Made by a program: the position numbers and the translations under genes
Notes under the pieces: generated by a model
Databases searched by the model: none
Told to the model about the DNA's origin: nothing
Seen by the model: the letters and a program-made list of their open reading frames with translations, nothing else
NCBI RefSeq assembly: GCF_022385335.1
Contig: NZ_CP092431.1
Location: 3,596,001-3,660,000 of the forward strand
Reading direction: 5' to 3'
DNA: 64,000 bases
Source: Streptomyces deccanensis
GTDB taxonomy: Bacteria; Actinomycetota; Actinomycetes; Streptomycetales; Streptomycetaceae
In this document: positions 1 through 8,705 of the stretch, in pieces
Layout: the number at the start of each line of letters is the position of its first letter
Position numbering within the stretch: the stretch's first letter is position 1

Positions 1-273
1 GTCGCAACCAGCGTCGACCACGTCATCCCGCGCAGTCGCGGGGGCAAGCACGTCTGGGACAACGTCGTCGCGTCGTGCCGCCGCTGCAACCATGTCAAGG
101 CAGACCGTCATCTCGTCGAGATCGGCTGGCGGCTCCGCCACAAACCCGCTCCGCCCACCGGGCTGGCCTGGCGCATCATCGGCACGGGCCATAGGGACCC
201 GCGCTGGCTGCCCTACCTGCAGCCGTACGGCGCGGACGACGCGCTGGCCCGGATCGACGGCATCTCCGCCTGA
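1..273 (+). CDS. HNH endonuclease family protein, C-terminal part (5' truncated by window edge)
   Basis: The reading frame is open from base 1 to the stop at 271-273 and gives the last 90 residues. It begins VATSVDHVIPRSRGG, followed by W-D-N-V-V-A-S-C-R-R-C-N-H-V-K-A, the classic HNH arrangement: DHVIPRS supplies the first His, the Asn of WDN the middle residue and N-H-x-x-K the last His. The C-R-R-C pair probably belongs to a structural zinc site whose other two Cys lie upstream of the window. Members of this family are metal-dependent nicking or cleaving nucleases of about 160-190 residues, often single genes in Streptomyces with no proven role. The start is not visible. The family is clear; the biological role is unknown. 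Confidence 0.85.
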   Translation, partial: VATSVDHVIPRSRGGKHVWDNVVASCRRCNHVKADRHLVEIGWRLRHKPAPPTGLAWRIIGTGHRDPRWLPYLQPYGADDALARIDGISA

Positions 274-293
274 CGGTCCGGGTTTTTGCATGG

Positions 294-322
294 CCGGGTG
301 CCCTCGCCGCAGGGGCACCCGG
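294..322 (+). terminator. hairpin terminator after the HNH gene
   Basis: A perfect 10-bp stem (294-303 with 313-322) with a 9-nt loop lies 20 bp after the HNH stop codon. There is no T tract on the + side, as is common for Streptomyces terminators. Confidence 0.6.
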
Positions 323-496
323 TACGCGTCGCGGGTGCTTCTGGAACGCTCACATCCGCTTGACCTGCACCTTCGGAACCGTCTTCACAGGTACCCCGCA
401 TTCCCCTCGCACACATGATCGCCTAGTGTCACCCCCAACAGCGGGCCCTTGTTCTGGAGCGCAACGCCCAGGGGCCCGCCACGAATGTGGGGACTC

Positions 497-1330
497 ATGC
501 GCAAGCTCGCCATAGGCGCCGTCGTGTCCGGCGCTCTGGCTCTCACCGGCCTGGCCGCGCCCGCCGCGCTGGCCGACTCGCCGGATCTGACCTTCGGCAC
601 CATCACGGTCAACAACGGCAAGCCGATCGCGGTCGGCACCCGGGCCGCGGTGACCGTGCCGGTCACGTACAGCTTCACCCGGCCGGACGACTTCGTCATC
701 GACTACAAGAACAACTTCCTGGGCGTCGCCCTCTACCGGGGCCGGCTCGCGGAGCCCGACAACGCGGTCGAGAGCTCCTCCCGGAAGCCCACCTGCACGA
801 CGACGGCGACGACCGACACCACGGTGACCGAGTCCTGCTCGACGAAGCTCACCATCGACCCCCGCCAGCTCTACGCGGCCGCTGACGCCACCGACTGGAA
901 GGCCGCCGCCCTCTACGTCGAGGCCGCGATCGACGAGGACGACTCCGACGGGCACATCGGCTTCCACAGCGGCACCGATGTCTGGGGCAACCTCGGCACC
1001 GCCAAGCTCCAGCGGATCTCCAAGGTCACGGTGAACGCCACCCCGGAGCCGGTCGCCAAGGGCAAGACCCTGACGGTCAAGGGCGCGCTCACCCGGGCCG
1101 ACTGGAACACCGGCAAGTACGCGGGCTACAAGGGCCAGAAGGTCACCCTCCAGTTCAAGGCCAAGGGCGCCACCGCCTACACCGACGTGAAGACGGTGAC
1201 CTCCGGCACGGGCGGGGCCCTGTCCACCACCGTGAAGGCCGCGAAGGACGGCTCGTTCCGGTACAAGTTCGCCGGCACGTCCACCACCGCGGCGAAGACG
1301 TCGGCGGCGGACTTCGTCGACGTGAAGTAG
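497..1330 (+). CDS. secreted protein of unknown function
   Basis: 277 residues. The start at ATG 497 is chosen because it puts a normal signal peptide at the N-terminus (MRKLAIGAVVSGALAL, then a cleavage site near ALA-DS about residue 27) and has a GGGGA-type ribosome site just upstream; ATG 485 is the alternative. The mature part has a beta-rich look: an N-terminal domain with a Cys pair (PTC...ESC), then a C-terminal domain of about 110 residues beginning KVTVNATPEPVAKGKTLTVKG, which resembles the Ig-like repeats of Streptomyces exported proteins. It is monocistronic, between two terminators. I do not recognise an enzymatic domain. An adhesive or structural extracellular role is only a guess. 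Confidence 0.8.
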   Translation: MRKLAIGAVVSGALALTGLAAPAALADSPDLTFGTITVNNGKPIAVGTRAAVTVPVTYSFTRPDDFVIDYKNNFLGVALYRGRLAEPDNAVESSSRKPTCTTTATTDTTVTESCSTKLTIDPRQLYAAADATDWKAAALYVEAAIDEDDSDGHIGFHSGTDVWGNLGTAKLQRISKVTVNATPEPVAKGKTLTVKGALTRADWNTGKYAGYKGQKVTLQFKAKGATAYTDVKTVTSGTGGALSTTVKAAKDGSFRYKFAGTSTTAAKTSAADFVDVK

Positions 1331-1374
1331 CCACCACCGTCCGCGAGGCCGCGCCCGCGGTCTCGCGGGCACCG

Positions 1375-1414
1375 GCCCCCGGGAGACGACTCCTCGCCTC
1401 CCGGGGGCTTTTTT
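1375..1414 (+). terminator. strong rho-independent terminator
   Basis: An 11-bp perfect G/C stem (1375-1385 with 1398-1408) is followed by six T residues (1409-1414), a textbook intrinsic terminator. It separates the secreted-protein gene from the csn promoter. Confidence 0.9.
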
Positions 1415-1426
1415 CGTGGCCGGATA

Positions 1427-1455
1427 TTGACGGCGGTCTGGTCTAGTCCTATCGT
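1427..1455 (+). promoter_or_regulatory. predicted promoter of csnR and the csn operon
   Basis: TTGACG (1427-1432) and TATCGT (1450-1455) are separated by 17 bp, a good match to the vegetative sigma-HrdB type. The CsnR operator begins 12 bp downstream of the -10, so it would cover the start point and block transcription. Confidence 0.65.
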
Positions 1456-1467
1456 CCTGGCATCCGA

Positions 1468-1482
1468 TAGGAAACTTTCCTA
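1468..1482. promoter_or_regulatory. palindromic ROK/CsnR-type operator
   Basis: TAGGAAACTTTCCTA is a perfect 15-nt palindrome centred on C1475, 23 bp before the csnR start and just downstream of the predicted -10. It has the GGAAA..TTTCC form I recall for the CsnR box at chitosanase genes, so autoregulation of csnR plus control of the downstream operon is likely. Confidence 0.8.
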
Positions 1483-1505
1483 ACAGTTGGGCAGGTGGCG
1501 GACCC

Positions 1506-2762
1506 ATGGCAGGAACCCCGCGCGTACTGCGCGCCATGAACGACCGCGCCGCACTCGATCTGCTGCTGGAGCACGGCCCGCTCTCGCGGACCCGGCTCGG
1601 CAGGCTGACGGGGCTGTCCAAGCCGACCGCCTCCCAGCTCCTGGCCCGCCTCGAAGCGGCCGGACTCGTGGTCGCCACGGGCACCGGCGCGGACGGACCC
1701 CGCGACGGCGGTCCGGGCGAGGACGGGTCCGGCCGAAGAGGATCCGGTACGGGCCGACCCGGCCCCAACGCCCAGCTCTACGCGGTCGACCCGACCGCCG
1801 CGTACGCCGCCGGCCTCGACGTCACCCCCGAACGCGTCCTGGCCGCCGTCGCCGACATCACCGGCCGCACGGTAGGCGAGCACGCCGTCCCCACCCCCGG
1901 ACGCCGCCCCGCCGAACCCGTCGTACGGCAGGTCACCACCGCCCTCGACGGGGCGATCAAGGCCGCCGGGCTCACCCGGTCCGACGTGCGCCGGACGGTC
2001 ATCGGCACGCCGGGCGCCTTCGACCCCACCACCGGCCGGCTGCGGTACGCCTCGCACCTGCCCGGCTGGCACTCCCCCACCCTCCTCGACGAACTCGCCG
2101 CCGCGCTGCCGATGCCGGTGGAGTACGAGAACGACGTGAACCTCGCCGCGCTCGCCGAACAACGGCTGGGCGCGGCCAAGGGCCACGACGACTTCGTGCT
2201 GCTGTGGAACGAGGGCGGCCTCGGCGCCGCGGTCGTCCTCGGCGGTCGGCTGCACCGGGGGTTCACCGGGGGCGCCGGCGAGGTCGGCTTCCTGCCGGTC
2301 CCCGGCGTGCCGCTGGTCCGCCAGGTCACCAAGGCGAACAGCGGGGGCTTCCAGGAGCTCGCCGGTTCGCAGATCATTCCCCGGCTCGCCCGCGAGCTGG
2401 GGATCTCCCCGATCCCGGACGGGTCCTACACCGAGGTCGCGGCGGAGCTCGTCGCCCGGGCAGCCGCCGACATCGACGCCGCACCTCACCGTCAACTTCT
2501 GGCCACGTACGCCACGGGCGTCGCGACCGGTCTGGCCGCACTCGTGACCGTGCTCGATCCCGAGCTGATCGTTCTCAGCGGTTCGGCGCTGATCTCCGGC
2601 GGGGAGCCGTTGCGGGCTCTCGTGGAGGCCGAGCTGGGGGAACTGGCCGCGTCCCGACCGCGGCTGGTTCTCGGTGCCGTACTCGAACACCCCGTACTGC
2701 GGGGGGCGTTGGAGAGTGCGCTCGCGGCGACCCGTGACGAAGTCTTCGACACCTCGCGCTGA
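1506..2762 (+). CDS. csnR: ROK-family transcriptional repressor, CsnR-like
   Basis: 418 residues. The N-terminal winged helix-turn-helix (about residues 10-62, with LTGLSKPTASQLLARLEAAG) is followed by a low-complexity linker (about 63-85) and a ROK sugar-binding fold: GTPGAFDPTTG, EYENDVNLAALAEQ, GGLGAAVVLGG and the C-terminal LDPELIVLSGSALISGG. The Cys-rich zinc motif typical of ROK proteins (CxCGxxGC) is absent; there is no Cys in that segment. It heads an operon for oligosaccharide import and breakdown, and a perfect palindrome sits directly upstream. By analogy with S. coelicolor/lividans CsnR (known to repress chitosanase and its own operon until chitosan oligomers appear), it should act as the local repressor and possibly control a distant chitosanase gene. 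The family is certain; the symbol rests on operon order. Confidence 0.88.
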   Translation: MAGTPRVLRAMNDRAALDLLLEHGPLSRTRLGRLTGLSKPTASQLLARLEAAGLVVATGTGADGPRDGGPGEDGSGRRGSGTGRPGPNAQLYAVDPTAAYAAGLDVTPERVLAAVADITGRTVGEHAVPTPGRRPAEPVVRQVTTALDGAIKAAGLTRSDVRRTVIGTPGAFDPTTGRLRYASHLPGWHSPTLLDELAAALPMPVEYENDVNLAALAEQRLGAAKGHDDFVLLWNEGGLGAAVVLGGRLHRGFTGGAGEVGFLPVPGVPLVRQVTKANSGGFQELAGSQIIPRLARELGISPIPDGSYTEVAAELVARAAADIDAAPHRQLLATYATGVATGLAALVTVLDPELIVLSGSALISGGEPLRALVEAELGELAASRPRLVLGAVLEHPVLRGALESALAATRDEVFDTSR

Positions 2763-2884
2763 TTGATCGTTCAGAAGCTGCGGGCCGTCAGTGGCTGGTC
2801 GCGCAGTTCCCCGCGCCCCTCGGGTTTCCCGGGCGCGCCCCCTTCCTTCCAGATCACCTCTCCCCTCCCTCAGGAGACTCCGCC

Positions 2885-4222
2885 ATGTCCGGAATATCCA
2901 AGAACGCGGCAATCGCTCTCGCCGCCACCGCCTCCCTCGCCCTCCTCGCCACCGCCTGTACGGGGCAGTCCGAGTCCACCGCCTCCGACGACCCGAACGC
3001 CAGGACGACGATCACCTTCTGGCACGGGTGGAGCGCGCCCGGCGAGGTGAAGGCGATCCAGGCGAACGTGGACCGGTTCGAGAAGGAGCACCCGAACATC
3101 ACGGTGAAGGTCGTCGGGAACATCAACGACGACAAGCTCAACCAGGCGCTGCGGGCGGGCGGTTCGAACGGTCCGGACGTCGTGTCCTCGTTCACCACGT
3201 CCAACATCGGCAAGTTCTGCTCCTCCGGGGCCTTCGCCGATCTGAAGCCCTTCATCGAGAAGTCGAAGCTCGACCTCGACAAGATCATCCCGAAGCCGAT
3301 GCTGGACTACACCCAGTTCGAGGGCACCCGGTGCGCGCTGCCGCTGCTGGGGGACGCGTACGGGCTGTACTACAACAAGGACGCGTTCGAGGAGGCGGGC
3401 ATCAAGGCCCCGCCGAAGACGTGGTCGGAGTTCGCCGAGGTCGCGGAGAAGCTGACCAAGACCAAGGGCGACAGCTACTCCCAGCTGGGCTTCATGCCGA
3501 ACTACCACGGCTACGAGACGGTCGTGGACCACTACATGTCGCAGTGGGACCACGCGTACTTCGACGCGGACGGCAAGTCGAACATCGCCAAGGACCCGGC
3601 GTTCGCGGAGATGTTCACGTACCAGAAGAAGCTCGTGGACTCGCTCGGCGGCTTCGCGAAGCTGGAGAAGTACCGGAACACCTTCGGTGACGAGTGGGGC
3701 GCCAAGCACCCGTTCCAGACCGGGCAGGTGGCCATGCAGCTGGACGGCGAGTGGCGGCTCGGGATGGCCGAGGCGGCCGGGACGGACTTCAAGATCGGCA
3801 CCGCCCCGCTGCCCGTGGCCGACGACGAGGTGGACGAGTACGGCAAGGGCTTCCTCTCCGGCACGATCATCGGCATCGCCCCGCAGAGCGAGAAGCAGAA
3901 CGCGGCCTGGGAGCTGGTGAAGTACCTGACGACCGACACCGAGGCCGTCGTCTCCTTCGCCAACGCCATCCACAACGTGCCGTCCACGTTCGCGGCCCTG
4001 AAGTCGCCCGACCTGAAGGTGGACGAGGGCTTCCAGACCTTCCTGGACATCGCCCAGAACGAGCACTCCAACACCCCGCCGGCCTCCGTCAACGGCTCCA
4101 CGTACCAGACGACGCTGCAGGACTTCGGTTACCAGTACGAGTCCGGCAAGGTGACGGACCTCCACAAGGGCCTGGAGAAGACCGCGAAGCAGATCGACAC
4201 CGACATCGCGCAGGCGAAGTAG
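2885..4222 (+). CDS. csnE: extracellular sugar-binding lipoprotein of ABC importer (CsnE-like)
   Basis: 445 residues. A lipoprotein signal peptide has the lipobox LATAC at Cys25. The mature protein shows the SBP_bac_1 pattern: TITFWHGW near residue 41, FEKEHPNITVKVV, ALPLLGDAYGLYYNKDAF and later FQTGQVAMQLDGEW. It would be anchored outside the membrane and deliver amino-sugar oligomers (chito-oligosaccharides by context) to the CsnF/CsnG channel. An AGGAG ribosome site precedes ATG 2885. It is about 120 bp after csnR and 6 bp before csnF. No ATPase is encoded here; Streptomyces sugar importers of this type usually share the multipurpose ATPase MsiK encoded elsewhere. Confidence 0.88.
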   Translation: MSGISKNAAIALAATASLALLATACTGQSESTASDDPNARTTITFWHGWSAPGEVKAIQANVDRFEKEHPNITVKVVGNINDDKLNQALRAGGSNGPDVVSSFTTSNIGKFCSSGAFADLKPFIEKSKLDLDKIIPKPMLDYTQFEGTRCALPLLGDAYGLYYNKDAFEEAGIKAPPKTWSEFAEVAEKLTKTKGDSYSQLGFMPNYHGYETVVDHYMSQWDHAYFDADGKSNIAKDPAFAEMFTYQKKLVDSLGGFAKLEKYRNTFGDEWGAKHPFQTGQVAMQLDGEWRLGMAEAAGTDFKIGTAPLPVADDEVDEYGKGFLSGTIIGIAPQSEKQNAAWELVKYLTTDTEAVVSFANAIHNVPSTFAALKSPDLKVDEGFQTFLDIAQNEHSNTPPASVNGSTYQTTLQDFGYQYESGKVTDLHKGLEKTAKQIDTDIAQAK

Positions 4223-4228
4223 CGCCCG

Positions 4229-5170
4229 GTGTCCACGCTCACTCTCCGCACGAAGCGCCGCAGGTCGGCGCTTCGGACGGTGGCCTTCCTGTCACCGTGG
4301 CTCATCGGGTTCGGCGTCTTCTTCGCCTACCCCCTGGTGTCCACCGTCTACTTCTCGTTCATGAAGTACGACGGCTTCGGCGCCCCCCAGTTCCGCGGCC
4401 TCGGCAACTGGTCCTATGTCTTCCACGACTATCCGATGTTCTGGCCGGCCCTGCGCAACACGCTCTGGCTCGTGCTGGTCATGGTCACCTGCCGGGTGGT
4501 CTTCGGACTCGGCGTCGGTCTGCTGATCACCAGGATCAAGACCGGGACGGGTGTCTTCCGCACCCTGTTCTATCTGCCGTACCTCGCCCCGCCGGTCGCG
4601 GCGACGCTGGCCTTCGTCTTCCTCCTCAACCCCGGGACCGGGCCGGTCAACTCGGTCCTCGACGGACTGGGTCTGCCGACGCCCGGCTGGTTCACCGACC
4701 CCGCCTGGTCCAAGCCGGCGCTCACCGCGCTCGCGCTGTGGGGCGTGGGCGACCTGATGGTCATCTTCATGGCCGCGCTGCTCGACGTCCCGAAGGAGCA
4801 GTACGAGGCCGCCGAGCTGGACGGGGCGTCTGCCTGGCAGCGGTTCCGGTTCGTGACGCTGCCGAGCATCTCGCCGATCGTGATGTTCGCCGTGGTCACG
4901 GGCGTGATCCAGACCATGCAGTACTACACGCAGCCCCTGGTGGCCGGAAAGGTCGCCTCCGGCATCATCGGCGGCTCCGGGCAGCAGTTCGAGCCGGGCT
5001 ACCCGGACAAGTCGACCCTGACGCTGCCCCAGCTCGTCTACAACCTGGGCTTCCAGCGCTTCGACTACGGCTCCGCCTGTGTGGTCGCCCTCGTGCTGTT
5101 CGCCCTGTCGATGGTGTTCACCGCGCTGCTGATGCGGCGCCGGGGCGGACTGATCGGAGCGGGTGACTGA
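4229..5170 (+). CDS. csnF: ABC sugar transporter permease, MalF type (CsnF-like)
   Basis: 313 residues with a GTG start 6 bp after csnE. Six hydrophobic segments are visible, beginning TVAFLSPWLIGFGVFFAYPLV at about residue 18. The EAA loop that contacts the ATPase is present (EAAELDGASAWQRFRFVTLPSI near residue 190). The length and topology fit the MalF/UgpA group. It forms the transmembrane channel together with CsnG, and the two coding regions overlap by one base, indicating translational coupling. Confidence 0.9.
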   Translation: MSTLTLRTKRRRSALRTVAFLSPWLIGFGVFFAYPLVSTVYFSFMKYDGFGAPQFRGLGNWSYVFHDYPMFWPALRNTLWLVLVMVTCRVVFGLGVGLLITRIKTGTGVFRTLFYLPYLAPPVAATLAFVFLLNPGTGPVNSVLDGLGLPTPGWFTDPAWSKPALTALALWGVGDLMVIFMAALLDVPKEQYEAAELDGASAWQRFRFVTLPSISPIVMFAVVTGVIQTMQYYTQPLVAGKVASGIIGGSGQQFEPGYPDKSTLTLPQLVYNLGFQRFDYGSACVVALVLFALSMVFTALLMRRRGGLIGAGD

Positions 5171-6069
5171 TGACCCAACTACTCGACGCGCCCGACCGGG
5201 CCGTGGCGCCGGTCGCCGCCCCGGCGAGCGAGCGCACCGCCCGCCGCCGGGCCCTGCTGGAGTGGATCGCCGTCCACTCCCTGGGCGTGGCCGCCGCGCT
5301 CTTCTTCACCCTGCCCTTCGTCTTCGTCGTGCTCACCTCGCTGATGAGCGACCAGCAGGCGCTCACCCGCGATCTGCTCCCGGACACCTGGGAGTGGGGC
5401 AACTACCGGCAGGTGCTGGACACCCCCGGCTTCCTGACCTGGTGGCGGAACACCCTGGTCTACACGGGCCTCGGCACGCTCCTCACCGTCGTGTCGTCCG
5501 TGCCCGTGGCGTACGCGCTCGCCAAGTTCCGCTTCCGGGGCCGTGGTCTGGCGCTGATGCTGGTCATCTCGATGATGATGCTGCCGCCGCAGGTCGTGGT
5601 GATCCCGATGTACCTGTTCTGGGCCAAGCAGATGGACCTGTCCGGTTCGCTGTGGCCGCTGATCATCCCGATGGCGTTCGGGGACGCGTTCTCCATCTTC
5701 CTGCTGCGGCAGTTCCTGATGACCATCCCGAACGAGTACCTGGACGCGGCCCGGGTCGACGGCTGCGGCGAACTGCGCACCCTGCTGCGGGTCGTCCTGC
5801 CGATGGCGAAGCCGGGCATCGCGGCCGTCGCCCTGTTCCAGTTCTTCTACGCCTGGAACGACTACTTCGGACCGCAGATCTACGCCTCCGAGAACCCGGC
5901 CGCCTGGACGCTCAGTTACGGCCTGGAGTCCTTCAAGGGCGCCCACCACACAGACTGGAACCTGACCATGGCCGCGACCGTGCTGGTCATGGCCCCCGTG
6001 ATCCTCGTGTTCTTCTTCGCCCAGAAGGCGTTCGTCGAAGGCGTCACCCTGACCGGAGTTAAGGGTTGA
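5170..6069 (+). CDS. csnG: ABC sugar transporter permease, MalG type (CsnG-like)
   Basis: 299 residues; ATG 5170 overlaps the csnF stop (TGATG). The N-terminal cytoplasmic tail is followed by about six membrane helices. The EAA loop is visible as DAARVDGCGELRTLLRVVLP (residues about 195-215), and the conserved proline region MLPPQVVVIPMYLFW is typical of MalG/LacG permeases. It is the second half of the membrane channel and would dock with a shared ATPase such as MsiK. It ends 7 bp before the GH4 gene. Confidence 0.9.
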   Translation: MTQLLDAPDRAVAPVAAPASERTARRRALLEWIAVHSLGVAAALFFTLPFVFVVLTSLMSDQQALTRDLLPDTWEWGNYRQVLDTPGFLTWWRNTLVYTGLGTLLTVVSSVPVAYALAKFRFRGRGLALMLVISMMMLPPQVVVIPMYLFWAKQMDLSGSLWPLIIPMAFGDAFSIFLLRQFLMTIPNEYLDAARVDGCGELRTLLRVVLPMAKPGIAAVALFQFFYAWNDYFGPQIYASENPAAWTLSYGLESFKGAHHTDWNLTMAATVLVMAPVILVFFFAQKAFVEGVTLTGVKG

Positions 6070-6076
6070 TACAGCT

Positions 6077-7342
6077 ATGAAGCTCACCGTGGTCGGCGGA
6101 GGCTCGACCTACACGCCCGAACTCGTCGACGGGTTCGCCCGGCTCCGGGACACCCTGCCGATCGAGGAGCTGGTGCTCGTCGATCCGGCCGCCGACCGGC
6201 TGGAGCTGGTCGGCGGTCTGGCCCGCCGGATCTTCGCCCGGCAGGGGCACCCGGGCCGCATCGTCACCACCGGTGACCTGGACCGGGGCGTCGAGGGCGC
6301 CGACGCCGTGCTCCTGCAGCTCCGCGTCGGCGGCCAGGCAGCCCGGGAGCGGGATGAGACCTGGCCGCTGGAGTGCGGCTGTGTCGGTCAGGAGACCACC
6401 GGCGCGGGCGGCCTGGCGAAGGCGCTGCGCACGGTCCCGGTCGTCCTGGACATCGCCGAGCGGGTGCGCCGGACCAACCCGGACGCCTGGATCATCGACT
6501 TCACCAACCCGGTGGGGATCGTGACCCGCGCCCTGCTCGGGGCCGGCCACAAGGCGGTCGGCCTGTGCAACGTGGCGATCGGTCTGCAGCGGAAGTTCGC
6601 CGCCCATCTCGGCGTGGCCCCCGCCGAGGTCCACCTGGACCACGTGGGCCTCAACCACCTCACCTGGGAGACCGGGGTCCGCCTCGGTGGCCCCGCGGGC
6701 GAGGACGTCCTGCCGAAGCTGCTGGCCGACCACGGCGAGCGGATCGCGGCCGACCTGCGTCTGCCCCGCCCGGTGCTGGACCGCCTCGGCGCGGTCCCGT
6801 CCTACTACCTGCGCTACTACTACGCCCACGACGAGGTCGTGCGGGAGCTGGGGACCAAGCCGTCCCGGGCCGCCGAAGTCGCCGCGATGGAGCGGGAGTT
6901 GCTGGAGATGTACGCCGACCCCGCGCTCGACGAGAAGCCCGCGCTGCTCGCCAAGCGAGGTGGGGCCTTCTACTCGGAGGCGGCCGTCGACCTCGCCGCG
7001 TCGCTGCTGGGCGCCGGGGGCAGCCCGTACCAGGTGGTGAACACCCGCAACGGCGGCACGCTGCCGTTCCTGCCGGCCGACGCGGTGATCGAGGTGCAGG
7101 CGGCCGTGGGCCCGGACGGCGCGGCCCCGCTGCCGGTGCCGACCGTGGACCCGCTGTACGCGGGCCTGATGGCGAACGTGACCGCGTACGAGGACCTGGC
7201 CCTCGACGCGGCCCTGCGCGGCGGCCGGGACCGGGTCTTCCGGGCCCTGCTCTCCCATCCCCTGATCGGCCAGTACGCGTACGCCGAGGCCCTCACCGAC
7301 CGACTGCTCGCACACAACCGGGAGCACCTCGCGTGGGCATGA
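6077..7342 (+). CDS. csnH: glycoside hydrolase family 4 (6-phospho-beta-glucosidase family, CsnH-like)
   Basis: 421 residues. The N-terminus MKLTVVGGGSTYTPELV is the GH4 NAD-binding Rossmann motif; further family marks are the metal-ligand Cys in CNVAIG and the GLNHLTW motif. GH4 enzymes cleave by an NAD+- and metal-dependent oxidation-elimination route. Annotation pipelines call this 6-phospho-beta-glucosidase, but in a chitosan operon the substrate is more likely a glucosamine disaccharide or its phosphate. It is intracellular, 7 bp after csnG, and its stop overlaps the kinase start (ATGA). The family is sure; the substrate is inferred from operon context. Confidence 0.9.
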   Translation: MKLTVVGGGSTYTPELVDGFARLRDTLPIEELVLVDPAADRLELVGGLARRIFARQGHPGRIVTTGDLDRGVEGADAVLLQLRVGGQAARERDETWPLECGCVGQETTGAGGLAKALRTVPVVLDIAERVRRTNPDAWIIDFTNPVGIVTRALLGAGHKAVGLCNVAIGLQRKFAAHLGVAPAEVHLDHVGLNHLTWETGVRLGGPAGEDVLPKLLADHGERIAADLRLPRPVLDRLGAVPSYYLRYYYAHDEVVRELGTKPSRAAEVAAMERELLEMYADPALDEKPALLAKRGGAFYSEAAVDLAASLLGAGGSPYQVVNTRNGGTLPFLPADAVIEVQAAVGPDGAAPLPVPTVDPLYAGLMANVTAYEDLALDAALRGGRDRVFRALLSHPLIGQYAYAEALTDRLLAHNREHLAWA

Positions 7343-8430
7343 GCGACGGCGTGCGCGGGAGTTCACCGGCGGGCGCCCACGCCGATTCGGGCGCGGGCGT
7401 GCGCGGGAGTGCACTCGGCGGGGGCAGGAGTGCGCTCGGGGGCGGGCGCGGGCGTGAGGGCCTGCGCGGGAGTGTGCTCGCCGTCGACGCCGGCAACAGC
7501 AAGACCGACGTGGCCGTGATCGCGCCCGACGGGGAGGTGCTGGGCACGGCGCGCGGCGGCGGGTTCCAGCCGCCGACGGTCGGCGTGACCACGGCGGTCG
7601 ACGGCCTCGCGGAGGTCGTGGGCCGGGCCTTCGCCGAGGCCGGAGTCGGCTCGGTCGACCATGTCTCGGCGTGTCTGGCGAACGCCGACTTCCCCGTGGA
7701 GGAACAGGGGCTGGCGGCGGCGCTGCGCACGCGCGCGTGGGGCACGACCGTCGAGGTCCGCAACGACACCTTCGCGATCCTGCGAGCCGGCGTGGCCGAG
7801 CCCCGGGGCGTGGCGGTGGTGTGCGGTGCCGGCGTGAACTGCGTCGGCATGCGCCCCGACGGTCGCACCGCCCGCTTCCCCGCGCTGGGGCGCATCTCCG
7901 GCGACTGGGGCGGCGGTTGGGGCCTGGCCGAGGAGGCCATGTGGCACGCGGCCCGCGCCGAGGACGGCCGGGGCGGTCCCACCGCGCTCACCACGACGCT
8001 GCCCGGGCACTTCGGCCTGGACTCCGTGTACGCCCTGGTCGAGGCCCTGCACCTGGGGCACATCCCGGCCGTACGCCGCCATGAGCTGACCCCGGTCCTC
8101 TTCGCCACGGCGACCGGCGGCGACCCGGTGGCCCGCTCGCTGGTGGACCGTATGGCCGAGGAGGTGGTCGCCATGGCGACGGTGGCCCTGACCCGCCTGG
8201 ACCTCCTCGGCGAGGAGACCCCCGTCCTCCTCGGCGGCGGTGTCCTCGCCGCCCGGCACCCGCTCCTCGACGCCCGGATCCGCGAGGCGCTGGCCGCCGC
8301 CGCGCCCAAGGCCGTCCCCCGGGTGGTCACGGCCGCCCCGGTCCTGGGCGCGGCACTGCTCGGGCTCGACCACGTGGGCGCGCCGCGCGGCGTGCACGCG
8401 CGCGTGCGGGCGCACTACGAGAAGGGCTGA
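7339..8430 (+). CDS. csnK: BadF/BadG-type sugar kinase (N-acetylglucosamine/glucosamine kinase family, CsnK-like)
   Basis: 363 residues from ATG 7339, overlapping csnH by 4 bp. The ASKHA ATPase core is clear: phosphate-1 motif VLAVDAGNSKTDVAVI (about residue 46), CGAGVNCVGM and the SGDWGGGWGLAEEA segment typical of GlcNAc kinases. It would phosphorylate the monosaccharide released by CsnH before entry into amino-sugar catabolism. The first 44 residues are a Gly/Arg/Ser-rich extension encoded by DNA in which a 12-base unit recurs at 7351, 7399 and 7462. An internal GTG at 7474 would give a standard-length kinase, so the true start is uncertain. It is the last gene of the csn operon. Confidence 0.85.
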   Translation: MSDGVRGSSPAGAHADSGAGVRGSALGGGRSALGGGRGREGLRGSVLAVDAGNSKTDVAVIAPDGEVLGTARGGGFQPPTVGVTTAVDGLAEVVGRAFAEAGVGSVDHVSACLANADFPVEEQGLAAALRTRAWGTTVEVRNDTFAILRAGVAEPRGVAVVCGAGVNCVGMRPDGRTARFPALGRISGDWGGGWGLAEEAMWHAARAEDGRGGPTALTTTLPGHFGLDSVYALVEALHLGHIPAVRRHELTPVLFATATGGDPVARSLVDRMAEEVVAMATVALTRLDLLGEETPVLLGGGVLAARHPLLDARIREALAAAAPKAVPRVVTAAPVLGAALLGLDHVGAPRGVHARVRAHYEKG

Positions 8431-8705
8431 CCCGCTCCCCCGCCACCTCCGGATCTCCCCCGCGAACGCGTTCGAACCCCCAGGGAACCGAACCCGAACC
8501 AAGCGCGTATTCATGGGCAGGGGGTGGTGCGGGAAGCCTTGTGCTGCGCCGGAATCCGACAAGCACAGCGCCTACGGACACGATCGGGGAACAAGATCGA
8601 GTCAGGGTCTGTGCGTTGTCAGTCCCGACGGCGATACTTGCGGCCGTGCACCTCTGTCCGTGCGAGCGGGCGGAAGCGATGGACGGATGACCAGGGGGAG
8701 GTCAG

